From Methanobacteriota archaeon (lineage in GTDB: Archaea > Thermoplasmatota > Poseidoniia > Poseidoniales > Poseidoniaceae): a DNA stretch of 32,886 nucleotides. The position numbers were made by a program, and so were the translations under genes. Position 1 is the first letter of the stretch; the number at the start of each line of letters is the position of its first letter. The stretch spans positions 1 to 32,886 of the forward strand of contig JABIYX010000017.1 in NCBI GenBank assembly GCA_018666575.1, read 5' to 3'. The notes under the pieces are model-generated. The model saw only the letters and a program-made list of their open reading frames with translations. It was not told the DNA's origin and did not search any database. Below, in pieces: positions 23,515-31,111 of this stretch.

Positions 23515-26457
23515 TTAGTCGAAGAAATCTTCGAATTCTTCTGCCATATTTGCAGTGCCCATTCGACGGTTTCGAGCAGCTATGATGCGCTTGAGTCTCT
23601 TCCTTCGCTTAACCATCATTGGTATGAGTAGTGCATTCAGTACAACGAGGATCAATGCTCCCATACCTGCATATTGAAATTCCTTGACAGTCATTGAGTC
23701 TTCTAAATCTCCAATCCAATCGATGCCGAGTGGAGGTTCAGGCGGTTCTGGTTCTTCTGGAATGATGTGTTGGTTGTAATCCCACCACTGATTCTCAATT
23801 TCCACGCGCTCTGTGTTTTCACTTGGGTATTCCGCAATAACTGCTGAATTTCCTCTTCCATCAACAGGGGAGAGGACGTAGAAGTATGTTCTTTCAGGGC
23901 GTATGCCATCTGCTTCCAAACCAGATTGATTGAATGTACCTGTTTCACCTTGGACACCACTCAGGCCAGTAGCAATCGGATTCACATACCGCAAATCAAG
24001 ACCACTAGGGCGAGTGTTAAGGCGATACATATTCCATGTTACTTCGCCGTCTGCTTCATTTTGAGGCCATGTCCAGGTGAGGTTCAATTCATAGCATGAA
24101 TTCCAGTTTTTTTGCAGGTCAAAACAAGTTGTAGAATTTGTAAATCTGTATGAATGTGTGAATGAGGATACTGTGCTTTCGGGTGCGATTGCATCTCCGC
24201 ACAACATGGAGGTGCCTTGGTCGTTCATGAACACATTGATTCGAGATAAATCCGGTACGTTAGCACGATTTGCAGGAATGAGGGCATAGGACGCACATGT
24301 TCCTGTAGGGAGCGGTTCTGGATCAACCCAATTCGAAGTGGATATAGAAACCATATCTACCAAACGTCCATCGATAAGTTGTGTCCACAAACTTTCACTA
24401 TCTTCTTCAGCAGGGTTCGGGAATACTGTTCCTCCCGTTTCGGCGACAGGTAGTTTGTAGATTTTCCAGCCTCCAAGGTACGGATTTGATATATCGCCTT
24501 CTGAAGACCATTCAAGTTCTATAGAACCACCGGATAGTTTGTTGTAAGCAGTGTCGTTGGCCGTTACATTAGCATCGGGTAACGATCCAATGAAGAGCAA
24601 TACAGTATTGCTATTTAGGCTCAATGAAATGTTTTGAATTTCGTCATACACGTAGTAATCGGGAGATTCAAGATAATCCCAATACGTTCCTGTTGAATCT
24701 GGTAGTTCAAGAATTTCTACGGAATCAAACGGAATCATGTCTGGCAGGAGTGCCGACAGGTTGATGAGAATCTCCATCGATTGGATGTCTGCTGGTTGCG
24801 TATTATCTTCAAGTTGCATTACATCCAGTTCGAGAATCATCAATGGTTCTTTACCTCCTGCAATGTTGTATTCTGATCCTTGAAGTGGCAGGTAATAATC
24901 GTACGAAAATGCAGCTTTGTCTAGGGAAACAACAGATCCGGTCATAAGAGGTTCTTCTTCAATGACGACTTCATCAATAAGTTGTATGGTCCTGAATACT
25001 TCTTCTGTATTATCAAGAGCGTCCGTGACTGTTAATCCTACAATATAGGATTTCAATGGGAATAATGATGCATTGACACTTAGGAATTGTCCATGCCCGA
25101 GTTGAATAGCAGTGTCAAGTGTCCATGTGTAGTTGAGTGGATTGGCTGCAAAATTACTCGTCAATGCGGTAAATTCGATTGTATCTGCTGTTGTAAATGT
25201 GCCTGAGACCGTATTGAGTCCTATCATTGGGTTGATTGCTCCTGCGGTTATGTCAGCATATTCAATCAATGTGTTATCCGAAGGTGCAGTGTCTGCCCGT
25301 CCATCAAATGATGTTGGCATGTAGACTCGCAACTCTTTGCCATCTCCAATCTCGACGATATCGAAGGTGCATGTGATGAACTGAGATGGTCCGAGCATAT
25401 CGATATCACACATCTCAATGTGTTCAGATTCTCCTTGTGCGTCAAACATCTCAAAGTTTACAACCGTGTTAGATATTGTGAAATTACCAATGTTTTCTAT
25501 TTTCGCGGAGATCATATCCTCGCCGTAGTAGTAAGCGGGAGACGATTGGTCATGAGACGGATACATGCTAGCGATTCGTAAATCGAGAGTATTGTCTAGA
25601 ACGATTTCAATCTGCGTGAGGTCATTGAATGAATTTAGATCTCCGTCGTAGTCGCTAGAGCTACTTATGAGTCCGAATTCGAAAATGAATCTGCCTGGCA
25701 TTGAATAATTTAAGGCAGGTAGTTCTGTTGTGAACGGCTGCTCATATCCTCCTGAAAAGAGATTTGTCACGCTTCGAGTCGCATTACTGACAAGAGTTCC
25801 ATCAAGCGTTCTTAGGTTCCATCCAATGTTTGCTACAAGATTACATGTTCCACAAGTGTTTGACACACCATAGATGTCCATGATGTACTCGACTTCGGTG
25901 TTCAATACCACTTCATTATTGTAAGTGTGTAGGCCTGAAAGAGTGTCTCTTGGATCCTGTTCCATGTCCACTGCTATGTCACTGAATTCGGCTGTTAGGT
26001 TGATGTTGTACGATAAAATATCATCACTCGTGTCTACATCTGAATTCACGAATTTGAAAACCACAGTAAAGGTGCCACTGGACCCAGACGGGAACCATCT
26101 GTTGGAATCGGAGAAGTTCCCTGATTCGCCGCTAAGTAACCCAATGACATTCATGCCGCCATTTTTGATGTTATTTGAGATGCAAGGCAGTTCGTTAAGG
26201 TCTCCTTCGCACACGTACCATTTCATGGCTCGTGAGTTTGTCAATGGACTCAATGCTTGATTTTCGACCTCTACTGAGAAGGTTATCGGATCGAATGCTG
26301 AGTAAAAGCGATCCTCGACAGGAGTCTGGCCAGACACAATTGCAAGGTCTACTTGTTCCACTGCCGATGCACTCGGTACATATGCTAGCATTGAAAATGC
26401 TGAGAAAAGCATAATGAAAACCAAGCTAATGCTCTTCTTTTTCTTGCCAACGGTCAT
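23515..26457 (-). CDS. large secreted surface protein with C-terminal membrane anchor
   Basis: 980 residues. The signal peptide follows KKKK at the N-terminus (SISLVFIMLFSAFSMLAYVPSASA). The body is beta-rich and looks like a row of Ig/CARDB/fibronectin-type domains (for example NFTISNTVVNFEMFD and TYFYVLSPVDGRGNSAV), with several Cys pairs that suggest disulfides. A Glu/Pro linker precedes a single helix (MGALILVVLNALLIPMM), then a very basic cytoplasmic segment and an acidic end (EEFEDFFD). The ATG at 26457 is chosen because it starts the signal peptide with GGAG 8 bases upstream; an in-frame start at 26502 would add 15 hydrophilic residues. No catalytic motif was seen. It may be a surface adhesin or a polymer-binding protein. 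Confidence 0.8.
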   Translation of the reverse strand: MTVGKKKKSISLVFIMLFSAFSMLAYVPSASAVEQVDLAIVSGQTPVEDRFYSAFDPITFSVEVENQALSPLTNSRAMKWYVCEGDLNELPCISNNIKNGGMNVIGLLSGESGNFSDSNRWFPSGSSGTFTVVFKFVNSDVDTSDDILSYNINLTAEFSDIAVDMEQDPRDTLSGLHTYNNEVVLNTEVEYIMDIYGVSNTCGTCNLVANIGWNLRTLDGTLVSNATRSVTNLFSGGYEQPFTTELPALNYSMPGRFIFEFGLISSSSDYDGDLNSFNDLTQIEIVLDNTLDLRIASMYPSHDQSSPAYYYGEDMISAKIENIGNFTISNTVVNFEMFDAQGESEHIEMCDIDMLGPSQFITCTFDIVEIGDGKELRVYMPTSFDGRADTAPSDNTLIEYADITAGAINPMIGLNTVSGTFTTADTIEFTALTSNFAANPLNYTWTLDTAIQLGHGQFLSVNASLFPLKSYIVGLTVTDALDNTEEVFRTIQLIDEVVIEEEPLMTGSVVSLDKAAFSYDYYLPLQGSEYNIAGGKEPLMILELDVMQLEDNTQPADIQSMEILINLSALLPDMIPFDSVEILELPDSTGTYWDYLESPDYYVYDEIQNISLSLNSNTVLLFIGSLPDANVTANDTAYNKLSGGSIELEWSSEGDISNPYLGGWKIYKLPVAETGGTVFPNPAEEDSESLWTQLIDGRLVDMVSISTSNWVDPEPLPTGTCASYALIPANRANVPDLSRINVFMNDQGTSMLCGDAIAPESTVSSFTHSYRFTNSTTCFDLQKNWNSCYELNLTWTWPQNEADGEVTWNMYRLNTRPSGLDLRYVNPIATGLSGVQGETGTFNQSGLEADGIRPERTYFYVLSPVDGRGNSAVIAEYPSENTERVEIENQWWDYNQHIIPEEPEPPEPPLGIDWIGDLEDSMTVKEFQYAGMGALILVVLNALLIPMMVKRRKRLKRIIAARNRRMGTANMAEEFEDFFD

Positions 26458-26520
26458 GCTATCCGCTCCTGTCATCATACAATGGTCGCATGGATGATTC
26501 AAAGACTCATCGATTGATTT

Positions 26521-26547
26521 GGGGTCGAATTACGTTAAATTCACCCC
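26521..26547. promoter_or_regulatory. inverted repeat in the divergent spacer before the surface protein and the pilin-like operon
   Basis: GGGGTCGAATT (26521-26531) and AATTCACCCC (26538-26547) are inverted copies, 10 paired bases with one extra C on the left, around the centre ACGTTA. The element lies mid-way between start codons at 26457 and 26594, and AT-rich sequence in it could also be a TATA element. An operator for both genes is plausible. Not linked to a known regulator. Confidence 0.45.
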
Positions 26548-26593
26548 TTGATGGTTCGGCAACGTTCATGACTTCGTTTGTGTTGGTGATGTC

Positions 26594-27700
26594 ATGGAGG
26601 AGACTGAGCACACATGCATTCGCTCAGACGAAAGGGGGCTGACTGCTGTCATTGAATTCCTTTCTGCGTTTACACTTTTCCTCATGATTTTAACTGCCTT
26701 CATGTCTTTGGCACAACTTGAAATGGGGTCGAATGATACCGAAATCGATCAAGTCGATCAAGCCACAGTATCCGCTCTCGACCATCTGGTGGGTGGTCCT
26801 GGCTGGTTTGTTCCTGCTTTGGAAGACGGTGATTTTGATCATGCCAACGGGACCTCTGAATGGAACGTTGTAAGCGCTTCGGATTTGCAAAAAGGACGTG
26901 TTCAAACGGGACTTATTCTTGAAGGAGAACTCGATGTAAATCGTCTCAATGCATTATCTAATGTGACACTCGAATCCTTTTCAGAAGGGCTTGGTCTTGC
27001 TGAAGATCTCAGTGCTTATCTCCATATCAGTGTTCAAACTTCCACAAATACCACACGTGTGGGACTCGTTCTTTTCGAAGGAGGTTCGGATATCAACTCA
27101 GCTCGAATGGCTTCTACGGCCTCAAGTGTTGTTCGAATGTCGGGGGAACTCCTAACTGTTACCTTACAAGTTCATGATGCAGGGAGGCAAAGTGAGAATC
27201 TCGTAATAACAGAAGTCATGGTTCGCCCGATAGGAGGGGGGCCTGAGTGGATTGAAGTTTACAACGATAATTCCTTTGCAACAAGCCTCTATGGATGGTC
27301 TCTAAACGTAACATCTCCGAGTGCTACCAACAATGTTCTATTCCAAAGTGGTGTCATAACCGGTCATTCTATTGCATTATTTACTGGCTCAGTTTCATCT
27401 CAAGTACAAGGTAATGCGACACAAATAATTGATTTGGGAACGTTTGGAATCCTTGGTACGGGCTCTATGAATCTGCTCGATGATGGTAGCAGTGTGATGG
27501 AATTACGATTTACGCGTCCTAGTCAAACGAAACCACTTCCAAACTCTCGAGCCGAGTGGGGCGGTCAGACAGGGCTGTTACTTGGAATAAACAACGCACT
27601 TGTTTGGGACGGTGGCAGCCCACTAAACTCTGCTTCATGGAGTGTTAATCAAGTAGCAACACCGGGCGACGTGCCTTCTAGCGTAACAAATGCTTCATGA
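26594..27700 (+). CDS. pilin-like N-terminus fused to a lamin-tail (LTD) domain, exported
   Basis: 368 residues. After 12 hydrophilic residues the sequence ERGLTAVIEFLSAFTLFLMI (13-32) gives a charged-Gly-hydrophobic step, then a long hydrophobic helix with an early Glu. This resembles the class III signal and helix of archaeal type IV pilins. The middle is a Thr/Ser-rich beta region. From about residue 200, NLVITEVMVRPIGGGPEWIE, then VYNDNSFATSLYGWSLNV, matches lamin-tail domains, beta-sandwiches found on many secreted proteins. GGTGAT (26585-26590) precedes the ATG. It is followed after 20 bases by the KaiC-like gene and heads that apparent operon. A simple N-terminal membrane anchor is the alternative to a processed pilin. 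Confidence 0.7.
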   Translation: MEETEHTCIRSDERGLTAVIEFLSAFTLFLMILTAFMSLAQLEMGSNDTEIDQVDQATVSALDHLVGGPGWFVPALEDGDFDHANGTSEWNVVSASDLQKGRVQTGLILEGELDVNRLNALSNVTLESFSEGLGLAEDLSAYLHISVQTSTNTTRVGLVLFEGGSDINSARMASTASSVVRMSGELLTVTLQVHDAGRQSENLVITEVMVRPIGGGPEWIEVYNDNSFATSLYGWSLNVTSPSATNNVLFQSGVITGHSIALFTGSVSSQVQGNATQIIDLGTFGILGTGSMNLLDDGSSVMELRFTRPSQTKPLPNSRAEWGGQTGLLLGINNALVWDGGSPLNSASWSVNQVATPGDVPSSVTNAS

Positions 27701-27720
27701 ACTCGGTGGCACTGGGATAG

Positions 27721-28509
27721 ATGATACCCGTGCAGGCTGCTTCCACTTATTCACGAGACCGTTGTGTAACAGGCATCCATGGATTGGATGAAATTCTGCG
27801 AGGTGGCATCCCCTATGGTTCCACGGTTTTGGCCTCGGGAACATGTGGTTCTGGAAAAACCACCTTGGCAATGGAATTCCTCGTCCGTGGTGCTCTTGCA
27901 GGCGAAGCTTGTGCTCACTTTACAGCAACTGAGCCTTCGGTAAAACTTCTTGAAAACATTCGACAATATGCATTCTTTGACATGAATATGGTTGATACAG
28001 GTTTGATCAACGTATTTGACATGGACGTTTTGTATTCTTGGTTAGGGCTCGATAAATCTACCTTCGACTTGGATGACGTTCACGCCTTGATTAAATCAAT
28101 TACCGATATTGTCAACACAATCGGCGTTACACGATTGGTTATCGATTCAGTTACGACACTTTGTTACAAAATTAAATCTGAACAACTTATTCGAGATTTC
28201 TTGTTTACACTTGGAAAGAAACTCGCAACTCTTGGTTGTACAACCATTCTCATATCTGAAATCACATCAGCCACTGAGAATGCTCACTGGTCATCTTTCG
28301 GTGTAGAAGAGGCGATTGCAGACGGGATTGTTGTCATGGGTGACGTTGAACGTATGGGTCACTTACTGAGATTCTTGCAGGTTGTCAAAATGCGTGGTAC
28401 ATCCCATAGTCGTGCAAAACACGCTATCGAACTAACGCCACTTGGCGTCATGCTTACGCCTATGTTGAAATGGGGCTCGCAAAACGAAAACGCTCACTGG
28501 GGTGCCTGA
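27721..28509 (+). CDS. KaiC/RadA-family ATPase with single intact RecA domain
   Basis: 262 residues, one RecA-like domain. The start VTGIHGLDEILRGGIPYGST is the KaiC-type N-terminal signature. Walker A is GTCGSGKT (40-47), and Walker B is RLVIDSVTTL (138-147). A C-terminal strand pattern (RFLQVVKMRGTSHSRAKHAI, then ELTPLGVML) matches KaiC-like and ArlH-like proteins. It binds ATP and probably acts as a regulatory switch rather than a motor; the substrate is unknown. The next two genes have the same fold but no P-loop. The pilin-like gene upstream recalls ArlH (FlaH) in archaella, but no ArlI/ArlJ is present here. Confidence 0.85.
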   Translation: MIPVQAASTYSRDRCVTGIHGLDEILRGGIPYGSTVLASGTCGSGKTTLAMEFLVRGALAGEACAHFTATEPSVKLLENIRQYAFFDMNMVDTGLINVFDMDVLYSWLGLDKSTFDLDDVHALIKSITDIVNTIGVTRLVIDSVTTLCYKIKSEQLIRDFLFTLGKKLATLGCTTILISEITSATENAHWSSFGVEEAIADGIVVMGDVERMGHLLRFLQVVKMRGTSHSRAKHAIELTPLGVMLTPMLKWGSQNENAHWGA

Positions 28510-28511
28510 AT

Positions 28512-29096
28512 ATGTTTGAACTTGACCAAAGAATCGCTGAACAACTCTCGACTATCTCGCTCAACAGCGCAGTACAAGTTCGCTGTGGTAACTCAAATGC
28601 CTTCATGGTTACTGCAAGCACAATGCTTCCATTGATGCAGATGTTTGAGATGGGTGGAGTCTACATCACTGCAAGTCGTGGTGCTGTTGAGATCATTCAG
28701 GCCTTCGAATCAATCGGTGTTGATGTTTCGAATATCCAATTCATTGACCTTGTTTCTTCTGGAATTTTAGGAGGTACAGATGTTGCCTATCCCAACATCC
28801 ACTTTGTCGATAGCCCGATTATGCTGGAATCAGTACTTCTCCGCACATTGTACATTTTGCGAACAACCTCTTCAGCAAGAAATTTCGTATTCATCGACAG
28901 CGTAAATGCGCTTGCAATTTACAACGAGGATCGGATGCTTGCTGAGTATCTTCACACTTTCATCAACACGTTTAGGCAAAGAGAAGTTCTTTCAATTATC
29001 CTTAACGTTCCCGACCAAACACCTCCATTGGTTCTCTCGAACCTTGATTTGTATTGTACAGATCTTGTTGATCGTGGGCAAGTGGTCATCCATTGA
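28512..29096 (+). CDS. KaiC-fold protein lacking the Walker A motif
   Basis: 194 residues. It aligns by eye with the preceding ATPase: YITASRGAVEIIQAFESIGV matches the strand-helix after the P-loop, NFVFIDSVNALAI (about 124-136) keeps a Walker B-like Asp, and the following helix-strand (RMLAEYLHTFINTFRQREVL) also fits. At the P-loop position, CGNSNAFMVTAS has neither Gly-rich loop nor GK(T/S), so ATP hydrolysis is unlikely. The ATG at 28512 comes 2 bases after the upstream stop. A pseudo-ATPase partner of its neighbours is the likely role, inferred from fold and operon. Confidence 0.7.
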   Translation: MFELDQRIAEQLSTISLNSAVQVRCGNSNAFMVTASTMLPLMQMFEMGGVYITASRGAVEIIQAFESIGVDVSNIQFIDLVSSGILGGTDVAYPNIHFVDSPIMLESVLLRTLYILRTTSSARNFVFIDSVNALAIYNEDRMLAEYLHTFINTFRQREVLSIILNVPDQTPPLVLSNLDLYCTDLVDRGQVVIH

Positions 29097-29108
29097 TGAG
29101 GGATTAAG

Positions 29109-29912
29109 ATGAAGAAGAAGATTACATTCGATGAGGAAGATGAAGAATTCTTCGGACAAGTCGGCTCTTTTGGAGTCCCCAAGTTCGATGGTGAAATGAA
29201 CGGAGGAGTCCCTCGCGGATTTACGATGGTTGCGTTTACTGAAACGGGTTCCGGTGCTGAACTCTTCGCAAAGCAGTACGTGTCTCCTGCTGAAGAATCC
29301 GAAAATACACTTTATGTCTCAACCAATGAAGGACAACCAGAGATTGTTCGTGTGTTCAAGAAATACGGATGGCCTCTCGACATCAACGTTCGAACAATTG
29401 GCGAGGAATACAATTCAAATGTTCTCGAACGAGAGCTTTTAGCGAGCCGTTATCGCCTCGAAGGGTTCCGTTTAGAGGATATTCAACGACTTGCACAGAC
29501 TCGTTTCGTAGATGAGAATAACCAAGACTACCTCACAGAAGTGACCAATGAAATCATGGCTTTAGGACCATACTTCAGAGCAGCTATTGACAGTCTTGAT
29601 TTCTTCTTGCAACGTGATGATCCAAATCGGGTTGTTGCAATGATTCGTATGTTACAAGCACACACACAAATGTACCGTGGGCTTCTTTTAATCAGCGTTT
29701 CAGTCAATGGTTTGTCTCCTTCGATACGACAAGAACTTGCAAGTATTGCGGATATGGTACTGACCTTCGGAGTACGTACGATTGGTTCTGATTTCGAAAC
29801 ATCGATGATTGTATCAAAATTCAGAAACGCTCCTGAGAATCTGAAGATGTTGGTTTTCCGTGTTACTCCAGAAGAGGGTATTACGCCAGAAACAGTCGAG
29901 CGTATCGCTTGA
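29109..29912 (+). CDS. KaiC-fold protein with degenerate P-loop, third member of the cluster
   Basis: 267 residues. After an acidic N-terminus (EEDEEFF), FGVPKFDGEMNGGVPRGFTM (21-40) matches the KaiC start. The P-loop position reads TETGSGAE (44-51), where GKT is replaced by GAE, so the catalytic Lys and Thr are lost. A Walker B-like stretch FRAAIDSLDFFL and the final strands (IVSKFRNAPENLKMLVFRVT, then PEEGITPE) are retained. An additional roughly 45-residue helical segment lies before the Walker B region. It follows the second member by 12 bases. Three KaiC-fold proteins in a row, one active and two inactive, suggest a hetero-oligomer. Confidence 0.7.
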   Translation: MKKKITFDEEDEEFFGQVGSFGVPKFDGEMNGGVPRGFTMVAFTETGSGAELFAKQYVSPAEESENTLYVSTNEGQPEIVRVFKKYGWPLDINVRTIGEEYNSNVLERELLASRYRLEGFRLEDIQRLAQTRFVDENNQDYLTEVTNEIMALGPYFRAAIDSLDFFLQRDDPNRVVAMIRMLQAHTQMYRGLLLISVSVNGLSPSIRQELASIADMVLTFGVRTIGSDFETSMIVSKFRNAPENLKMLVFRVTPEEGITPETVERIA

Positions 29913-29967
29913 AGTTGTTTACTGGTCGAAGCGACACCTCCAAAGAGGGCGAAGCCTGCCATCAGCC

Positions 29968-30711
29968 ATGTCAAGTCGTGCAGCAACGGGTGGTTACGAC
30001 CCATCTGGAATTGATTTGGATGCTTGGACAGAGTTGGAAGAGCAACTCGAAGCAACCATTCCTGATTACGACAGAGTAAATCGATTAATGACATTCGGTC
30101 AAGACAAACGCTGGAGGCGTAATGTTCGCAATCATGCCTCAAAGGGCATGAAAATTCTCGAAGTAGGATGTGGACCAGGGAGCTTTGCCGAAGATCTCGT
30201 GGGACTAGACGTGACTTGTCTCGATCCGTCTGAAGAAATGCTCAAAGTTGCCAAAAAGCGAGTTGATGCTGCACGCAAAGAGCGTGGAGAATCACCTGCA
30301 GCATATGTCCAAGCAATTGCTGAAGAGATTCCATTGGAAGACAATTCCTTCGACATGGTATTCTGCCTCTTTTCATTCCGTGACTTTCAGGATAAGAAAA
30401 AAGGACTTGAAGAAATATTCCGTGTCCTCAAGCCAGGTGGACAGTTGGTGATGTGTGATGCTGGGAAGGCAAACGCACTTCATGGCTTGGCCGGCAGAAT
30501 TTGGATGAGTACGATGGTTCAATGGATGGCTCGTTGGGTCACGAAGACCAAAGATCACCCATGGAAAGGGCTCGCAAGATCCTACACGCATTACGGTACG
30601 AACAAATATTATCGGAATATGATGATAGAAGTGGGCTTTGAAAATGTTTCAGGCCGACTGCTGTATCCATTCCTAATGTCGAGCAGATTCCGTGGGAAAA
30701 AACCAATTTGA
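29968..30711 (+). CDS. UbiE/MenG-like SAM-dependent C-methyltransferase
   Basis: 247 residues. DYDRVNRLMTFGQDKRWRR (33-51) is the UbiE/MenG family signature near the N-terminus. SAM motif I is ILEVGCGPGSFAE (63-75), post-I is VTCLDPSEEML, motif II region is SFDMVFCLFSFRD, and motif III is RVLKPGGQLVMCD. In this family the reaction is C-methylation of a demethylated quinone, at the last step of menaquinone or ubiquinone synthesis. A menaquinone role would fit a respiring archaeon, but other small-molecule methyltransferases share these motifs. No other quinone gene is nearby. The ATG at 29968 is chosen because it starts just before the conserved region; no strong ribosome binding site is visible. 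Confidence 0.75.
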   Translation: MSSRAATGGYDPSGIDLDAWTELEEQLEATIPDYDRVNRLMTFGQDKRWRRNVRNHASKGMKILEVGCGPGSFAEDLVGLDVTCLDPSEEMLKVAKKRVDAARKERGESPAAYVQAIAEEIPLEDNSFDMVFCLFSFRDFQDKKKGLEEIFRVLKPGGQLVMCDAGKANALHGLAGRIWMSTMVQWMARWVTKTKDHPWKGLARSYTHYGTNKYYRNMMIEVGFENVSGRLLYPFLMSSRFRGKKPI

Positions 30712-30784
30712 TGCTTATTTCTTCATCGAGTCTATCCATTAGCCTCATAAACCCCCTCTCGGTGGTCGAGGCAAAGTGGTTGTA

Positions 30785-31102
30785 ATGGGTATGGAAAAAG
30801 TCCTCCAGAGCATCAAAAAAGCCGAGCAGGCTGCTGAAAAGACTCTCTCTGATGCTCAGAGTGAATCGAGTCGAATACTCAGCGATGCTCGACGTGATGC
30901 AGCAGATATGGTCTCCAAGGCCGCAGAAGATGCCCAAGCAACAATCAAGTCTACTCTTGATGCTGCTCGTGAAGCAGCTATGAAGAACGTCACCAAGGTT
31001 CAGAAAGAAGGCTCAAAATCAGTCGAAGCAGTTCAAAGCGACGCTGGTAAGAAACAAGATGCAGCAGTTTCTCTTATCGTGGAAAGACTCCTCAATCAAT
31101 GA
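30785..31102 (+). CDS. ahaH: A-type ATP synthase subunit H (peripheral stalk)
   Basis: 105 residues, almost entirely one charged Ala/Glu/Lys/Ser-rich helix, as in subunit H of the peripheral stalk (partner of subunit E) of archaeal ATP synthase. It starts with MEKVLQSIKKAEQAAEKTL, typical of the family, and shows an 11-residue-like periodicity of small and charged residues (DARRDAADMVSKAAEDAQAT). The first in-frame ATG, at 30785, is used; one at 30791 is equally plausible. Subunit I begins 9 bases downstream, and H before I is the usual archaeal operon order, so K, E, C, F, A, B and D are expected beyond the window. A TATA-like CATAAAC near 30747 may be its promoter. Confidence 0.82.
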   Translation: MGMEKVLQSIKKAEQAAEKTLSDAQSESSRILSDARRDAADMVSKAAEDAQATIKSTLDAAREAAMKNVTKVQKEGSKSVEAVQSDAGKKQDAAVSLIVERLLNQ

Positions 31103-31111
31103 AGTGATATC

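Noticed and set aside
26594-29912. A complete archaellum or type IV pilus locus
   Set aside because: No ArlI/PilB-type secretion ATPase or ArlJ/PilC-type membrane platform is present, and the KaiC-like proteins are not followed by them.
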